A DNA stretch of 64,000 nt, taken from NCBI GenBank assembly GCA_964550025.1, contig CAZJYI010000024.1, positions 1 through 64,000 of the forward strand. Reading direction: 5' to 3'. The DNA is from CAZJYI01 sp964550025. GTDB taxonomy: Bacteria > Verrucomicrobiota > Kiritimatiellia > UBA8416 > CAYOBW01. The position numbers and the translations under genes were made by a program. Below, one piece after another: positions 7,963 through 17,390 of the stretch. The notes beneath the pieces are model-generated. The model did not search any database, was not told the DNA's origin, and worked only from the letters and a program-made list of their open reading frames with translations. Each line of letters opens with the position of its first letter. Position 1 is the stretch's first letter.

Positions 7963-10900
7963 ATGGTCTCGAGCAGCAAAAGGCATGCTGTAGCATATCT
8001 GGCCAGTGCCGTTGCCACGGCACTGGCCATCGCTCTTCCCGGGCACGCGTCAGACGAGCTCCTTATCAGCGAGTTCATGGCCGTCAACACCGGCTCGCTG
8101 TTGGACCGCTACGGGGAATCGTCCGACTGGGTCGAAATCTTCAATCCCTCCACGAATGCCGTGGACATGACGGATTGGAGCCTGACCGACGATCCCGGGG
8201 ACCTGGACAAGTGGTCTTTCCCGGCCACGAACATCGCCCCACGCGGCTTTCTCGTCGTCTTTGCGTCGGGACGCGACGAAGCGTTGCCGGGACAGGAACT
8301 GCATGCCAGCTTCAGGCTGAGTGGAGGCGGCGAATATCTGGCCCTTGTCAAGCCGGACGGGATCACCGTGTCACATCGGTACGCGCCGGCCTACCCGGAG
8401 CAGAGGGCCGACATCTCCTTCGGTCTGAAAGTCGACAGTGGCGCGAAGACGCTGATTGAAAGCGGGCAGCTCTGCACCTACCTCGTTCCCTCCGATGGGA
8501 CTCTCGGAACAACGTGGATCGAAACCGGCTTCGATGACAGCGGCTGGTCGAACGGCGTCACGGGGCTCGGGTTCGGTTCGGAGTTTGAGGGTCTGATCGG
8601 CACGGATCTGTCCGGACAGATGAACGGGACGGTCTACCTGCGGCAACGGTTCACAATCGACGCCCCCGCGGACATTACGAGTCTGCGCCTGAAGTTGAAA
8701 TACGCTGACGGATATGTCGCGACCCTCAACGGCCACGTGGTTGCGGCCACCAACGCACCGCCCGCCCCTGCATGGGACTCCTATGCAACGGTTTCAAGAG
8801 CCAGTTCACTGGCGCTGGCGTTCGAAACCCACGCCATTCCTGACCCGAACAGCGTACTCGTCGCGGGCACGAATACTCTGGCGATCCAGGGCCTGCGGCT
8901 CAGTCGCTTCTACTCCCTCCTTCTGCCCGAGCTCGAAAGCGAGAGCGCGGGCATTCGTCCCGGGTCACTGCAGCGGTACTTCGCGACAGCAACGCCGGGC
9001 GCGCTGAACACCGATGACTTCGCCGATTTTGTGGCCGACACCCGTTTCAGCCGCGACCGCGGCTTCTACACCAACCCGGTCAGCGTAGCGATCTCGTGCG
9101 AGACCGAGGGCAGCACAATCTACTACACCCTGGACGGCAGCGCGCCGGGCGTGACACCGGGACAAACCAACGGCATGGTCTATACCGCTCCGCTCACGAT
9201 CACCAACACCACGACGCTCCGAGCCGTAGCGGAGAGGCCCGGGTACGAGCCGTCCAACGTCGACTGCCACACCTACATTTTCCCCGAACAGGTCCTGCGG
9301 CAGCCGGCCGACCCGCCGGGTTTCCCGGACTTCTTCGGATACGACAGCGCGGCTGGCTGGCCGGAAGACAAGGCCCCGGCCGACTACGAGATGGATCCAG
9401 AAATCGTGACCAACACGGCCTATGCCCAAATCGCGCGCGAAGCGTTCTACGCCATCCCGACCGTATCGCTCGTCATGAACACGAACGACCTTTTCACCCC
9501 CAGTACGGACCCGGCGATCGGCGGCATCTACGCCAACCCGCTTCGATCCGGGGTGGCCTGGGAACGCCCCGGCTCGGCGGAGTTTATCTGTCTCGACGCC
9601 CGCGGCGACAAGCAGGTCAACTGCGGGGTGCGCATCTACGGCGGATGGAACCGCCGGCCCGACAAGACCCCGAAGCATACGTTCCGGTTCCTCTTCAAGG
9701 GGGCATACGGCCCGACCAAGTTGACGTTCCCCTTGTTCGGTGACGACCCGTCGGCAACGGACACATTCGACACGCTGAACTTCAGGAGCGTGCTCGGAGA
9801 ACACTGGCTGCATCCGGGGCGGCACCAGCGAGCAGTCTGCACGATGCTGCGCGACCAGTTCGCGCGCCACACGCAGCTCGCCATGGGGCGCCCTTCCTCG
9901 CACGGTGTCTTCGTTCATTTCTACATCAACGGCCTGTACTGGGGGCTGTACGAATCCGTGGAACGGCCGTCAGCTCCCTTCCAGGCTACCTACTTCGGTG
10001 GCGACAAAGACGACTGGGACGCTCTAAACGGGGGCGGTGCCGTCGACGGCGACACGGCCGCCTGGAACACCATGGTGGCTCTGGCCAATGCCGGCGTGGC
10101 GGGGAGCAGCGAGTACGAGGCCATCCAGGGCTACCTGGACATTCCCAATTTCATCGACTACATGCTGGTGGAATACTACACGGGACACCTCGACTGGGAC
10201 ACGAAGAACTGGTACTCGGCGCGGTACCGCGCGCCGGGCGCCGGCTACAAATTCTTCTGTTGGGACGTGGAACGTTCGCTCGAGGATGTCAACGAGAACC
10301 GCCTGGGACTCAACAGGAACAACAAACCCACGGGCATCTTCCACAAGCTGAAAGAGAACGCCGAGTTTCGTCTCCAGCTTGCCGACCGTATGCAGCGGCA
10401 CTGCTTCAATGGCGGCGTGCTGACGCCCGAGGTCGCGGCGGCGCGCTGGATGGAGGGCGTCAACGAAATCGACAAGGCCATCGTCCTCGAATCGGCCCGA
10501 TGGGGCGACCATCGCCGCGACGTGGATCAGCGCGACGTGGGACCCTATGAGCTCTATACGCGCAACGATCACTGGCTGCCCCTGCAGAACCAACTCGTGA
10601 ACGACTACTTCCCGCAGCGCACGGGCATTCTCGTACAGCAGTTCCGAGACGCCGGCCTCTTTCCGTCCATAGACGCGCCCGTGTTCAACACGCACGGCGG
10701 GATGCTTGCGGAAGACTTCCAACTGGTCATGAGTGCCGATCACCCGATCTACTACACGCTGGACGGTTCGGATCCTCGCGTTTACGGCACGGGCGCCATA
10801 ACGGGCGTGCCGTACGCCACGCCCGTCCCGCTGGAACACACCGCACTCGCCAAGGCCCGCGCGCGTACCGCTTCGGGTGAATGGAGTGCCTTGACGGAGG

Positions 10901-13900
10901 CCTGGTTCGTGGCCGAGAAGATCGTGCCGGTCCGAATAACGGAGGTCATGTACAACCCGGGGGCGCCACGCGGGAGCGAAACCAACAGTGCGACGACGGC
11001 GGGCGCTTTCGAGTTCGTCGAGATCCGCAATACCGGCAGCAACGCGGTGTGGCTCGCGGGGCTGCGCTTCGACGACGCCATCGATTTCGACTTCTCGAGC
11101 TCCGCCATTCCCACTCTCGCTCCCGGCGAGCACGCCGTCGTCGTGCGCAACCTGGCGGCATTCACCAACCGCTACGGAAGCGGGCTGCCTATCGCCGGCG
11201 AGTTCCAGCAGGTGCACCACTTCCCGCTGTCCTCGCTGGACGACGCTGGAGAGCGGATCGTGCTGGCCGACGCGCTGGGCAGAACGTTGTCGTCGTTCAC
11301 GTACAACGACACCAGGGCTTGGCCGGCGGCGGCGGACGGAGCCGGGCACTCGCTGGTGCCCGATACCGCCGTCACTCAGGAGGACGGTCTCCTGGACTAC
11401 CCCGGCTACTGGCGGGCCAGCGCTTTTGTCGACGGGTCGCCCGGACGGGCCGATCCTCTGCCCCCGCGGGACATCATGCTCAACGAGTTCGCCGCCCACA
11501 CCGACTACACAAATGCCGCCATGCCGGAGTACGACTCGAACGACTGGATCGAGCTCTTCAACACGGCGAGCTCCGGTGTATCGCTGGCCGGGTGGTTCCT
11601 CAGCGATTCGGCGTCGGACCTCCGGAAATGGGCACTGCCGGACGTGATGCTCGCGGGGCGCGACTGGATCAGCTTCGACGAAGTCACGGGGTTCCACAGT
11701 CCGATCACCAACGGGTTCGGACTGGACAAGGCGGGCGAACAGCTCTTTCTCTCATACCTGCCGGGCGGCACGAACGACCGCGTCGCCGATGCGATCGTGT
11801 TCAAGGGACAGGAGAACGGCATGACCCTCGGGCGCTCCCCCGACGGCGACGGGCCGTGGCAGACGCTCCTGCCGACACGCGGGACGGCGAACGGTGCGCC
11901 GCCCACTCACGTGATTATCAGCGAGATCATGTACCACCCGGTTGAGGACGAGGTCTACGAGTACATCGAGCTGCACAATCCCTCGGGCACTCCAGCAGAT
12001 CTGTGGACCGCGGCCGGAACGTGGAGACTGGATGGCGGTGTGTCGTTTTCCTTCCCCAGCAACACCGCTCTGGAAGCGGGCAGCTACCTGGTCGTCGTTC
12101 CGTTCGACCCGACGAACACCGTAGAGGCAGGCGAGTTCCTCGGCCACTACGGCCTCACCAGCGAACGAGTGCACCTGGTGGGTCCTTACGGCGGCCGCCT
12201 GGCAAACGGAGGCGAACGGATCGGCCTGGAACGCCCGCAGGGAGCGGACGCACCGGGTGAGGGCATCTCCTGGGTAGTCGTCGACGAGGTGTGGTACTTC
12301 GACAGGAGCCCGTGGAGCGAGGATTCGGACGGCACGGGGCGACCGCTTCTGAGGCGTCCGCACACACCATACGGCAACACGCCCCAGAGCTGGACCACCG
12401 GGGCCTCGGCCAGTCCGGGCAACGCGCCGCTCGGCGTTGGTTTGGCGACCCCAATCGGAGGAACGGCGCACTTCTCGCACGAGCCTCTCGAGCTCACCGC
12501 GACGCTGGACGATGAGTTCGTCTTGCCGCCGGTCCACCACGTGGACCTGTACCAGGGAGCGCAGCTCCTGGTACGGGACGCGACGCCGCCCTACGCCTGG
12601 ACGGTAGCACCGCCGCTGAGCACGGGCGCACACGTGTTCGCGGCCGCCGTCACGGACAACGCCGGAACGCGCCGGGCGCCGGACGTCGAGGTGCACGTCT
12701 ACCACGCACCGCTCATGGACAACGCCGACGGCGCCACGGGCATCTCGGAAGCCGCCGCGCAGTTAAACGGAACACAGGCCGGCGGCGAGAGCGATATGTC
12801 CTTCATCTGCTGGGGATCGACGGACGGGGGGACGAACCGGTCCCGCTGGGAGCACGTGGTGGAGATCGGCCCCATGGCGCCGGGCGGCTTGTCGCGGACA
12901 ATCGCCGTTTTGCAACCCGGTCATCAGTACTTCTACCGGTGCGGGTCGACGCGCTTCGACCGTGAGTTCTGGGCCGACAGTGCTGCCGTGTTCCATACTG
13001 TGTCTCCCCGACATTGGCCCTTCAGGATGAAGATCCAATTCGATCCGCCGCACGGGGCGACGCCGCTCGCGGACATTCCCGTTCTCATCCGGTTCCACGA
13101 GGGGCTGACGGGGTTCGCGTATTCGGACTTCGCCTCGCCCTCCGACGGTGCCGACCTGCGTTTCGCGGACGCGGGGGAAGAGACGTTCCTGAACTTTGAG
13201 ATCGAGAAGTGGAACACGAACGGCGAGTCCATCGTCTGGGTCCGAATCCCCGAGCTCTCGGATGCACACGACAGCATCTGGGCCTACTGGGGGCGGCCGG
13301 TGGCCGTGCCGGGGAGCTCGACGGACGGAGCCGCGTGGGAATCAGGCTACGCGGCGGTGTGGCACCTTGACGGAGACCCGGGTGATTCGTCCTCCCCTGC
13401 GTACGACGGAAACGCCAACGGCGCCTCGGATGCCATCGGGATTGTCGGGGGAGGCAAGGGGTTCGACGGGACCAACGACTACGTCACTTTTGGCGACATT
13501 AACGCCATGGACAGTCCCGCGGCATTCACCGTCTCCCTGTGGTTCAAGCGGCGCAGCAGTCGCACCGACCAGTCCAACCACAACGTCAACAACGTCCTGG
13601 TGGCCCAGTGCTCGAACAACAACAACGACAACCTCGAGATCGGCACGGAAAGCGAGTACGTGGAGATCTACCTGGACACCCAGACCGAGGGCGGGACACC
13701 GGCCCGATTCAACGCCGACATCCAGGACGGCCAATGGCGGCACGTCGCCGTCGTCTACGACAGGAACACTGCTGACGGGCTTGTCCTCTATGTGGACGGT
13801 GCGGAAGCCGCGCAATGGACGGCCTGGAGCGGCGCACTCGCGAGCAGCCAGGGCTCGCCTCTCTCACTGGGCATCGCCAGGGCGGGCAGCGACGACTGGG

Positions 13901-14418
13901 GCGATTTCGACGGCCTCATGGACGAAGTGAGGGTGTCTACGACGGCACGGTCAGCCGAGTGGATTCACACCTGCTGGCTGAACATCGCGTCCGGGGGCGT
14001 CTTCGCCGCGTACTCACCGGTGGAGGACGCATCGCGCGACACGGATGGCGACGGCCTGCCCGACCTGTGGGAGGTCACGCACTTCGGCACGCTCGGAGCG
14101 ACCAGCGGGCTGGCAACGGAGGACTGGGACGGGGACGGCTCGCAGGATGCTGACGAATACGCGGCGGGGACAGACCCTGTCGACCCGGCGTCACACCTTG
14201 CAATAGTGGGGCTCGCGGCCGAAACCTCCGGCGAGACCGTCATTCGCTGGCAGAGCGTTTCGAGCAGAACCTATGCGCTGCAGTTCCGCGCCGACCTCAT
14301 CACGGGGCAATGGCAACACGCGGCCGGACCGGTTACGGCCGAGGCGCCTTTTGCGGCGGTGACGAATGCGCCTGGTGCCCCATCGCGGTTCTACCGGGTC
14401 TCGGTGGTGCCGGAATAG
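7963..14418 (+). CDS. Giant secreted CotH-domain protein with lamin-tail, Gal-binding-like and LamG modules (2151 aa)
   Basis: The frame is open from 7720, but ATG at 7963 is chosen because it opens a signal peptide (MVSSSKRHAVAYL, cleavage near ALPGHAS) just after the lipoprotein stop. Upstream codons only read the hexamer repeat. Domains: lamin-tail (30-160) with a Gal-binding-like module (163-326) inserted before its last strands, CHB_HEX_C (363-440), CotH (496-846; VHFYINGLYWGLYESVER, FFCWDVE), second CHB_HEX_C (910-983, YTLDGSDPR), three lamin-tail domains (990-1163, 1170-1306, 1315-1486), Ig-like (1493-1576), Fn3-like (1580-1681), DUF2341-like (1690-1780), LamG/concanavalin-like (1790-2010), a Ca-binding DTDGDGLPDLWE segment, and the terminal module ending FYRV. 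Paralogue of 559-6408. A surface role is likely; the substrate is unknown. Confidence 0.88.
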   Translation: MVSSSKRHAVAYLASAVATALAIALPGHASDELLISEFMAVNTGSLLDRYGESSDWVEIFNPSTNAVDMTDWSLTDDPGDLDKWSFPATNIAPRGFLVVFASGRDEALPGQELHASFRLSGGGEYLALVKPDGITVSHRYAPAYPEQRADISFGLKVDSGAKTLIESGQLCTYLVPSDGTLGTTWIETGFDDSGWSNGVTGLGFGSEFEGLIGTDLSGQMNGTVYLRQRFTIDAPADITSLRLKLKYADGYVATLNGHVVAATNAPPAPAWDSYATVSRASSLALAFETHAIPDPNSVLVAGTNTLAIQGLRLSRFYSLLLPELESESAGIRPGSLQRYFATATPGALNTDDFADFVADTRFSRDRGFYTNPVSVAISCETEGSTIYYTLDGSAPGVTPGQTNGMVYTAPLTITNTTTLRAVAERPGYEPSNVDCHTYIFPEQVLRQPADPPGFPDFFGYDSAAGWPEDKAPADYEMDPEIVTNTAYAQIAREAFYAIPTVSLVMNTNDLFTPSTDPAIGGIYANPLRSGVAWERPGSAEFICLDARGDKQVNCGVRIYGGWNRRPDKTPKHTFRFLFKGAYGPTKLTFPLFGDDPSATDTFDTLNFRSVLGEHWLHPGRHQRAVCTMLRDQFARHTQLAMGRPSSHGVFVHFYINGLYWGLYESVERPSAPFQATYFGGDKDDWDALNGGGAVDGDTAAWNTMVALANAGVAGSSEYEAIQGYLDIPNFIDYMLVEYYTGHLDWDTKNWYSARYRAPGAGYKFFCWDVERSLEDVNENRLGLNRNNKPTGIFHKLKENAEFRLQLADRMQRHCFNGGVLTPEVAAARWMEGVNEIDKAIVLESARWGDHRRDVDQRDVGPYELYTRNDHWLPLQNQLVNDYFPQRTGILVQQFRDAGLFPSIDAPVFNTHGGMLAEDFQLVMSADHPIYYTLDGSDPRVYGTGAITGVPYATPVPLEHTALAKARARTASGEWSALTEAWFVAEKIVPVRITEVMYNPGAPRGSETNSATTAGAFEFVEIRNTGSNAVWLAGLRFDDAIDFDFSSSAIPTLAPGEHAVVVRNLAAFTNRYGSGLPIAGEFQQVHHFPLSSLDDAGERIVLADALGRTLSSFTYNDTRAWPAAADGAGHSLVPDTAVTQEDGLLDYPGYWRASAFVDGSPGRADPLPPRDIMLNEFAAHTDYTNAAMPEYDSNDWIELFNTASSGVSLAGWFLSDSASDLRKWALPDVMLAGRDWISFDEVTGFHSPITNGFGLDKAGEQLFLSYLPGGTNDRVADAIVFKGQENGMTLGRSPDGDGPWQTLLPTRGTANGAPPTHVIISEIMYHPVEDEVYEYIELHNPSGTPADLWTAAGTWRLDGGVSFSFPSNTALEAGSYLVVVPFDPTNTVEAGEFLGHYGLTSERVHLVGPYGGRLANGGERIGLERPQGADAPGEGISWVVVDEVWYFDRSPWSEDSDGTGRPLLRRPHTPYGNTPQSWTTGASASPGNAPLGVGLATPIGGTAHFSHEPLELTATLDDEFVLPPVHHVDLYQGAQLLVRDATPPYAWTVAPPLSTGAHVFAAAVTDNAGTRRAPDVEVHVYHAPLMDNADGATGISEAAAQLNGTQAGGESDMSFICWGSTDGGTNRSRWEHVVEIGPMAPGGLSRTIAVLQPGHQYFYRCGSTRFDREFWADSAAVFHTVSPRHWPFRMKIQFDPPHGATPLADIPVLIRFHEGLTGFAYSDFASPSDGADLRFADAGEETFLNFEIEKWNTNGESIVWVRIPELSDAHDSIWAYWGRPVAVPGSSTDGAAWESGYAAVWHLDGDPGDSSSPAYDGNANGASDAIGIVGGGKGFDGTNDYVTFGDINAMDSPAAFTVSLWFKRRSSRTDQSNHNVNNVLVAQCSNNNNDNLEIGTESEYVEIYLDTQTEGGTPARFNADIQDGQWRHVAVVYDRNTADGLVLYVDGAEAAQWTAWSGALASSQGSPLSLGIARAGSDDWGDFDGLMDEVRVSTTARSAEWIHTCWLNIASGGVFAAYSPVEDASRDTDGDGLPDLWEVTHFGTLGATSGLATEDWDGDGSQDADEYAAGTDPVDPASHLAIVGLAAETSGETVIRWQSVSSRTYALQFRADLITGQWQHAAGPVTAEAPFAAVTNAPGAPSRFYRVSVVPE

Positions 14419-14423
14419 GTCGT

Positions 14424-14459
14424 ATGGGACGAATGGGACACATGGGACGTATGGGACCT
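14424..14459 (+). repeat. 9-bp minisatellite, four units of ATGGGACNN
   Basis: Four contiguous units (ATGGGACGA, ATGGGACAC, ATGGGACGT, ATGGGACCT) directly after the CotH gene. The same minisatellite recurs at 59323-59358. Confidence 0.9.
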
Positions 14460-14483
14460 ATGAGGAACGGGTGCCCCGCACCA

Positions 14484-14533
14484 GTAGCGCCCCGCTCCCG
14501 CGGGGTGACCAGTGCGGCCGGCTTTCAGCCGGC
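14484..14533. repeat. Two adjacent REP-like palindromes
   Basis: Bases 14484-14510 contain the palindrome CCCCGCTCCCGCGGGG. The whole 27-bp block recurs inverted at 27796-27822 with one mismatch. Bases 14517-14533 form GCCGGCTTTCAGCCGGC, a perfect stem with a three-base loop that recurs at 17373 and 37542-37585. They lie in the convergent spacer between the CotH gene and the minus-strand pseudopilin gene. Confidence 0.85.
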
Positions 14534-14550
14534 TCCCGGCACAGCGCCCA

Positions 14551-14940
14551 TCACTTCCACAGGTCGTCGTCTGTCCCGAACTGCCCGTCGTTGCCGGCAG
14601 AGGTCACGCGGATGCGCTTGCCCCGCATCTCGTATCTCAGTTCGTTGCCCCAGGCGTCCCTGGGGACGGTTTCCGAGTCGATGAAAGGCCCGGGCCAATC
14701 CGCGTCTCCCTCTATGACCAGTTCTTCAAGGCCGACGGGATAGCGGGAGAGTTCCATCTCGAACGCCTGGATTGCCATGCGAACGCCTTGGATGTTCACA
14801 CGGGTCGCCCGCTCTCGCGCCTTGGCGGTGTAACGGGGAATTCCGACGCTGACAATCGTGGTCAGAATCCCGAGGATGACGATGACGGCGAGGATTTCGA
14901 TGAGCGTGAAGCCGGCGTTGGAGGTTTGCTTCGGTTGCAT
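14551..14940 (-). CDS. GspG-type (type II secretion) major pseudopilin (129 aa)
   Basis: The start at 14940 has GGAG eight bases upstream. The N-terminus carries the class III prepilin signature: a short leader, then AG^FTLIEILAVIVILGILTTIV, with Glu at +5 for methylation after PilD cleavage and a hydrophobic helix that packs in the pseudopilus. The C-terminal part has PRDAWGNELRYE and NDGQFGTDDD, the beta region and Ca-binding loop of GspG. Length fits the family. No other type II secretion gene is adjacent, so it may be an orphan pseudopilin, which are numerous in PVC bacteria, and may not be the core GspG. It is the last gene of a minus-strand run from about 18323. Confidence 0.82.
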   Translation of the reverse strand: MQPKQTSNAGFTLIEILAVIVILGILTTIVSVGIPRYTAKARERATRVNIQGVRMAIQAFEMELSRYPVGLEELVIEGDADWPGPFIDSETVPRDAWGNELRYEMRGKRIRVTSAGNDGQFGTDDDLWK

Positions 14941-15074
14941 GGTCGGTTCTCCGGGGCGAGTGAGGTGCGACAAACGATACGCGGCACCGCCCCGGCTCCG
15001 ATGCAGCCCTGCTTGTTGTGTGAAACGCGTAACACCGCGGATTGTCACGGCAACAGGTTGAACACACTCCGGTT

Positions 15075-15590
15075 CTACTTGGGAGACATCATCAGCGGCG
15101 AAAGGAAGAGATGGAGGCGAGACACGCCGAAGAGAACAGCCAGAAGCGTCAGAAGCGCGCCGAGTATAGAGAGCATGGACCGCGCGTGCCAGCGCATCAG
15201 GCGACGCTGCATGAGCCAGGCACACGACAGGAGAGCCAGCGTGCACGAAGCCAGCGTCCACGGACGGAAGATGAACTGGGCGACACGCCAGACGCCGGCG
15301 GCGCCCGGCCGATGCCGTAGAAGATACGGGTTCTCGGGGACGCCCCACATGTCAATGAGCACGGGTTCCGTGCATGCCCACATGTGAACGACCAGGATGA
15401 GCACGAGCGCCGACCATGCCACGAAAACGACGAACGCGCGGTCGTGCCCGCGAAGGCCGGTTTCGAGGCGGCGCAGTTCCTTCTCGGCCGTCGCCAATCC
15501 GTCGTTGACGTCGACCCCCGCGCGGCTCGCCGCCCGCAACACGGACGCGCGCTCGCGCGCCTCCTCGTACCGTTTTCGCCATTCGTCCAT
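15075..15590 (-). CDS. Hypothetical membrane protein (171 aa)
   Basis: Start at 15590 (MDEWRKRYEE) with GGGAGG about 11 bases upstream; a longer reading overlapping the previous gene is less likely. Residues 1-50 are charged and predicted helical, possibly coiled coil. Transmembrane segments follow near residues 55-75 (FVVFVAWSALVLILVVHMW), 110-128 and 140-160. I recognise no family. It starts 36 bases after the stop of the upstream secreted protein, so the two are probably cotranscribed. Confidence 0.6.
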   Translation of the reverse strand: MDEWRKRYEEARERASVLRAASRAGVDVNDGLATAEKELRRLETGLRGHDRAFVVFVAWSALVLILVVHMWACTEPVLIDMWGVPENPYLLRHRPGAAGVWRVAQFIFRPWTLASCTLALLSCAWLMQRRLMRWHARSMLSILGALLTLLAVLFGVSRLHLFLSPLMMSPK

Positions 15591-15625
15591 CTGTAGATGC
15601 GCCTCCCACAACCGAGCAACAACCG

Positions 15626-16657
15626 TCAGATCTGAATGTTGATTTCGATAGCTTCGTCGTCTTCGCTTCCCTCTTCCCGCGGGCACTCATGGGTGTCAGG
15701 ATCCCGCGCAAAGGCCTCCAGGCTGATCGCTTCGACTCCCCTGGGCGACAGAAGGCGCAGGTACGTGTTTCGCAGCCGCCTCACGGGGTACGAGAAGCTG
15801 ACGCGTCTCGTTGCGGGGAGCTTCTTGGGCCGCGGTCCCAGGTCAATTGGAATCCGGATCCGCCCCTCTTTCGCGTGCGGGGAGAACAAGATGTCGGGGT
15901 CGGGCTGGAAGAGTTCCAGGCGCCCCCCGCGGACCACCACGGGATGCTCCTCCGTGAAGGTGAACGTGAAGTGCGCCGTCGCGTTGTTCGTGGCCATCAT
16001 CAATTCGAACTTGATGGGGCACTCGTCGCGATTCCCGGGCGTGACGGGATCGCGACGCTTGGCCGGTGGTTCCACTCTCGCCACGGCGCGCCAGAGGTGG
16101 TCGACCTCCACCTGGCGCAGTTCCGGGCTCGGTGCCGGCGGCTCCGGCCCCGGTACGAGGACGCTGCGGAGGAGATGGTCGATCTTGGCGGTCTCGTTCG
16201 TGTGGAGCTCGGAGTGCTGTGTCGCGCGTCTGCCGCGCTCCCCACGCGCATCGTCTCCGTTCGTCTCGACGGCCGCGAGAGCCGGTGACGTCGTCATCTC
16301 ATCAAGAACCCGGGAGAGCAGTCTGTCGGCATCACCCATCCGGCCCTCCTGGATGAGTTCGTCCACCTCACCCAGTTGAGCATACCAGAGTGCAAGCTGG
16401 TTCGTCCCGGCGTGCGCCAGGCCGGGTTTGGGCTCACTGCAGCGCTCCCACAACGTCTTGGGCTTCGCGGGGATGGCCGCGGCCATCTTCTCCGCTCGCG
16501 TAATGACAAGATCAGCGTAATCGGGAAGGCCGAGCTCTTGCAGTCCCTTCGCATACTCAATCCCTAGCATCACAGCATTGAGCGCGTTGGTGTACGGGTC
16601 GGCTGCCGTGGGCAGCGCGGCCAGCAGGAAGCCACACAGGGCTGCATGTATCTTCAT
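15626..16657 (-). CDS. Secreted protein of unknown function (343 aa)
   Basis: The start at 16657 has GGGAGGTGATC just upstream. Residues 1-19 (MKIHAALCGFLLAALPTAA) are a signal peptide. Residues 25-120 look like TPR-style helices (YAKGLQELGLPDYADLVITR, LALWYAQLGEVDELIQEGR). A low-complexity, Pro-rich middle follows, then a C-terminal beta-rich part (about 215-320) and an acidic tail. I recognise no catalytic motif. It sits in the minus-strand block with two pseudopilin-like genes, so a role in the envelope or in secretion is possible only by association. Confidence 0.6.
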   Translation of the reverse strand: MKIHAALCGFLLAALPTAADPYTNALNAVMLGIEYAKGLQELGLPDYADLVITRAEKMAAAIPAKPKTLWERCSEPKPGLAHAGTNQLALWYAQLGEVDELIQEGRMGDADRLLSRVLDEMTTSPALAAVETNGDDARGERGRRATQHSELHTNETAKIDHLLRSVLVPGPEPPAPSPELRQVEVDHLWRAVARVEPPAKRRDPVTPGNRDECPIKFELMMATNNATAHFTFTFTEEHPVVVRGGRLELFQPDPDILFSPHAKEGRIRIPIDLGPRPKKLPATRRVSFSYPVRRLRNTYLRLLSPRGVEAISLEAFARDPDTHECPREEGSEDDEAIEINIQI

Positions 16658-16782
16658 TGACGATCACCTCCCGATTGTTCACCCGTGTCGTGGCACGGCG
16701 ACTAAGCCGTCCTACGCCAAAGCGCATCCTCCCAACGTAGGTCGGATCTGTAACCCGACATCCCCAATGCAGGTCGTCACGG

Positions 16783-17235
16783 CTAACCACCAGTGTCTTG
16801 CATGGGGTGTGCCAGTACTCTCCTCTCGATGATGTCGTCTCTCTCCCCACCATCGTCCACCCGATTGGGACCGGACGACCACACAACAACTCCGTCGCTC
16901 TCGATTCTCACGAGATACGGCCGCCCCCAGGGATCAACAAATCCGCCTGCTTCATCCTCGGTCGACCGAAACGGCACGATGAACTGGATCTGCCGGGGAT
17001 TGTTGCCGGAGAGTCCACGGAGAATTGTCTCCGCATCGTCATACCAGTTCGTGGGTATCAAGCCGTATTCAAGTCGGTATTGCCGGATGGCACCATGAAG
17101 CCCTGACACCTCTATCCGCGCAACATTGCGCTGATATGGTCCCTTGAATTCTATGACCCCTGTCAACAACAGGCCACACACGGCAATCACAACTAACGCG
17201 AGAACCGCGAACACGATGCATCCGGAACGAGTCAT
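16783..17235 (-). CDS. Pseudopilin-like membrane-anchored protein without prepilin cleavage site (150 aa)
   Basis: The start at 17235 (MTRSGCIVF) follows GGGAAGAAG; the longer reading would need an ATT start. Residues 8-30 are one transmembrane helix (IVFAVLALVVIAVCGLLLTG). The soluble part resembles the GspG C-terminal fold: a helix (VSGLHGAIRQYRLEYGLIPTN), then FVDPWGRPYLVRI and a polar Asp/Gly-rich end (SGPNRVDDGGERDD) like the Ca-binding tail of pseudopilins. The G^FTLIE leader is absent, so it would stay as an uncleaved membrane protein. GspG relationship is inferred from the DPWG block and layout only. Confidence 0.55.
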   Translation of the reverse strand: MTRSGCIVFAVLALVVIAVCGLLLTGVIEFKGPYQRNVARIEVSGLHGAIRQYRLEYGLIPTNWYDDAETILRGLSGNNPRQIQFIVPFRSTEDEAGGFVDPWGRPYLVRIESDGVVVWSSGPNRVDDGGERDDIIERRVLAHPMQDTGG

Positions 17236-17347
17236 TCTTCTTCCCAACGACTCCAATGGACAAAGACTGCTGTCATGCCCGTTTCACTACTTCGACCGTA
17301 TCGCAACCTGACTGCGGGCGGTCCTCTTTCGTTCCCTCGGGATTCGC

Positions 17348-17389
17348 GGGTCGGACACCCGCGCTACCGTCACCGGCTGGAAAGCCGGC
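17348..17389. repeat. REP-like palindromes
   Basis: CGGGTCGGACACCCG (17348-17362) and CCGGCTGGAAAGCCGGC (17373-17389) are stem-loops in the spacer between two minus-strand genes. The second belongs to the family at 14517 and 37542. Confidence 0.8.
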
Positions 17390-17390
17390 G

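Noticed and set aside
17236..17256. Start of the pseudopilin-like gene at 17256
   Set aside because: It would use an ATT start; ATG at 17235 is preceded by GGGAAGAAG and leads straight into the TM helix.
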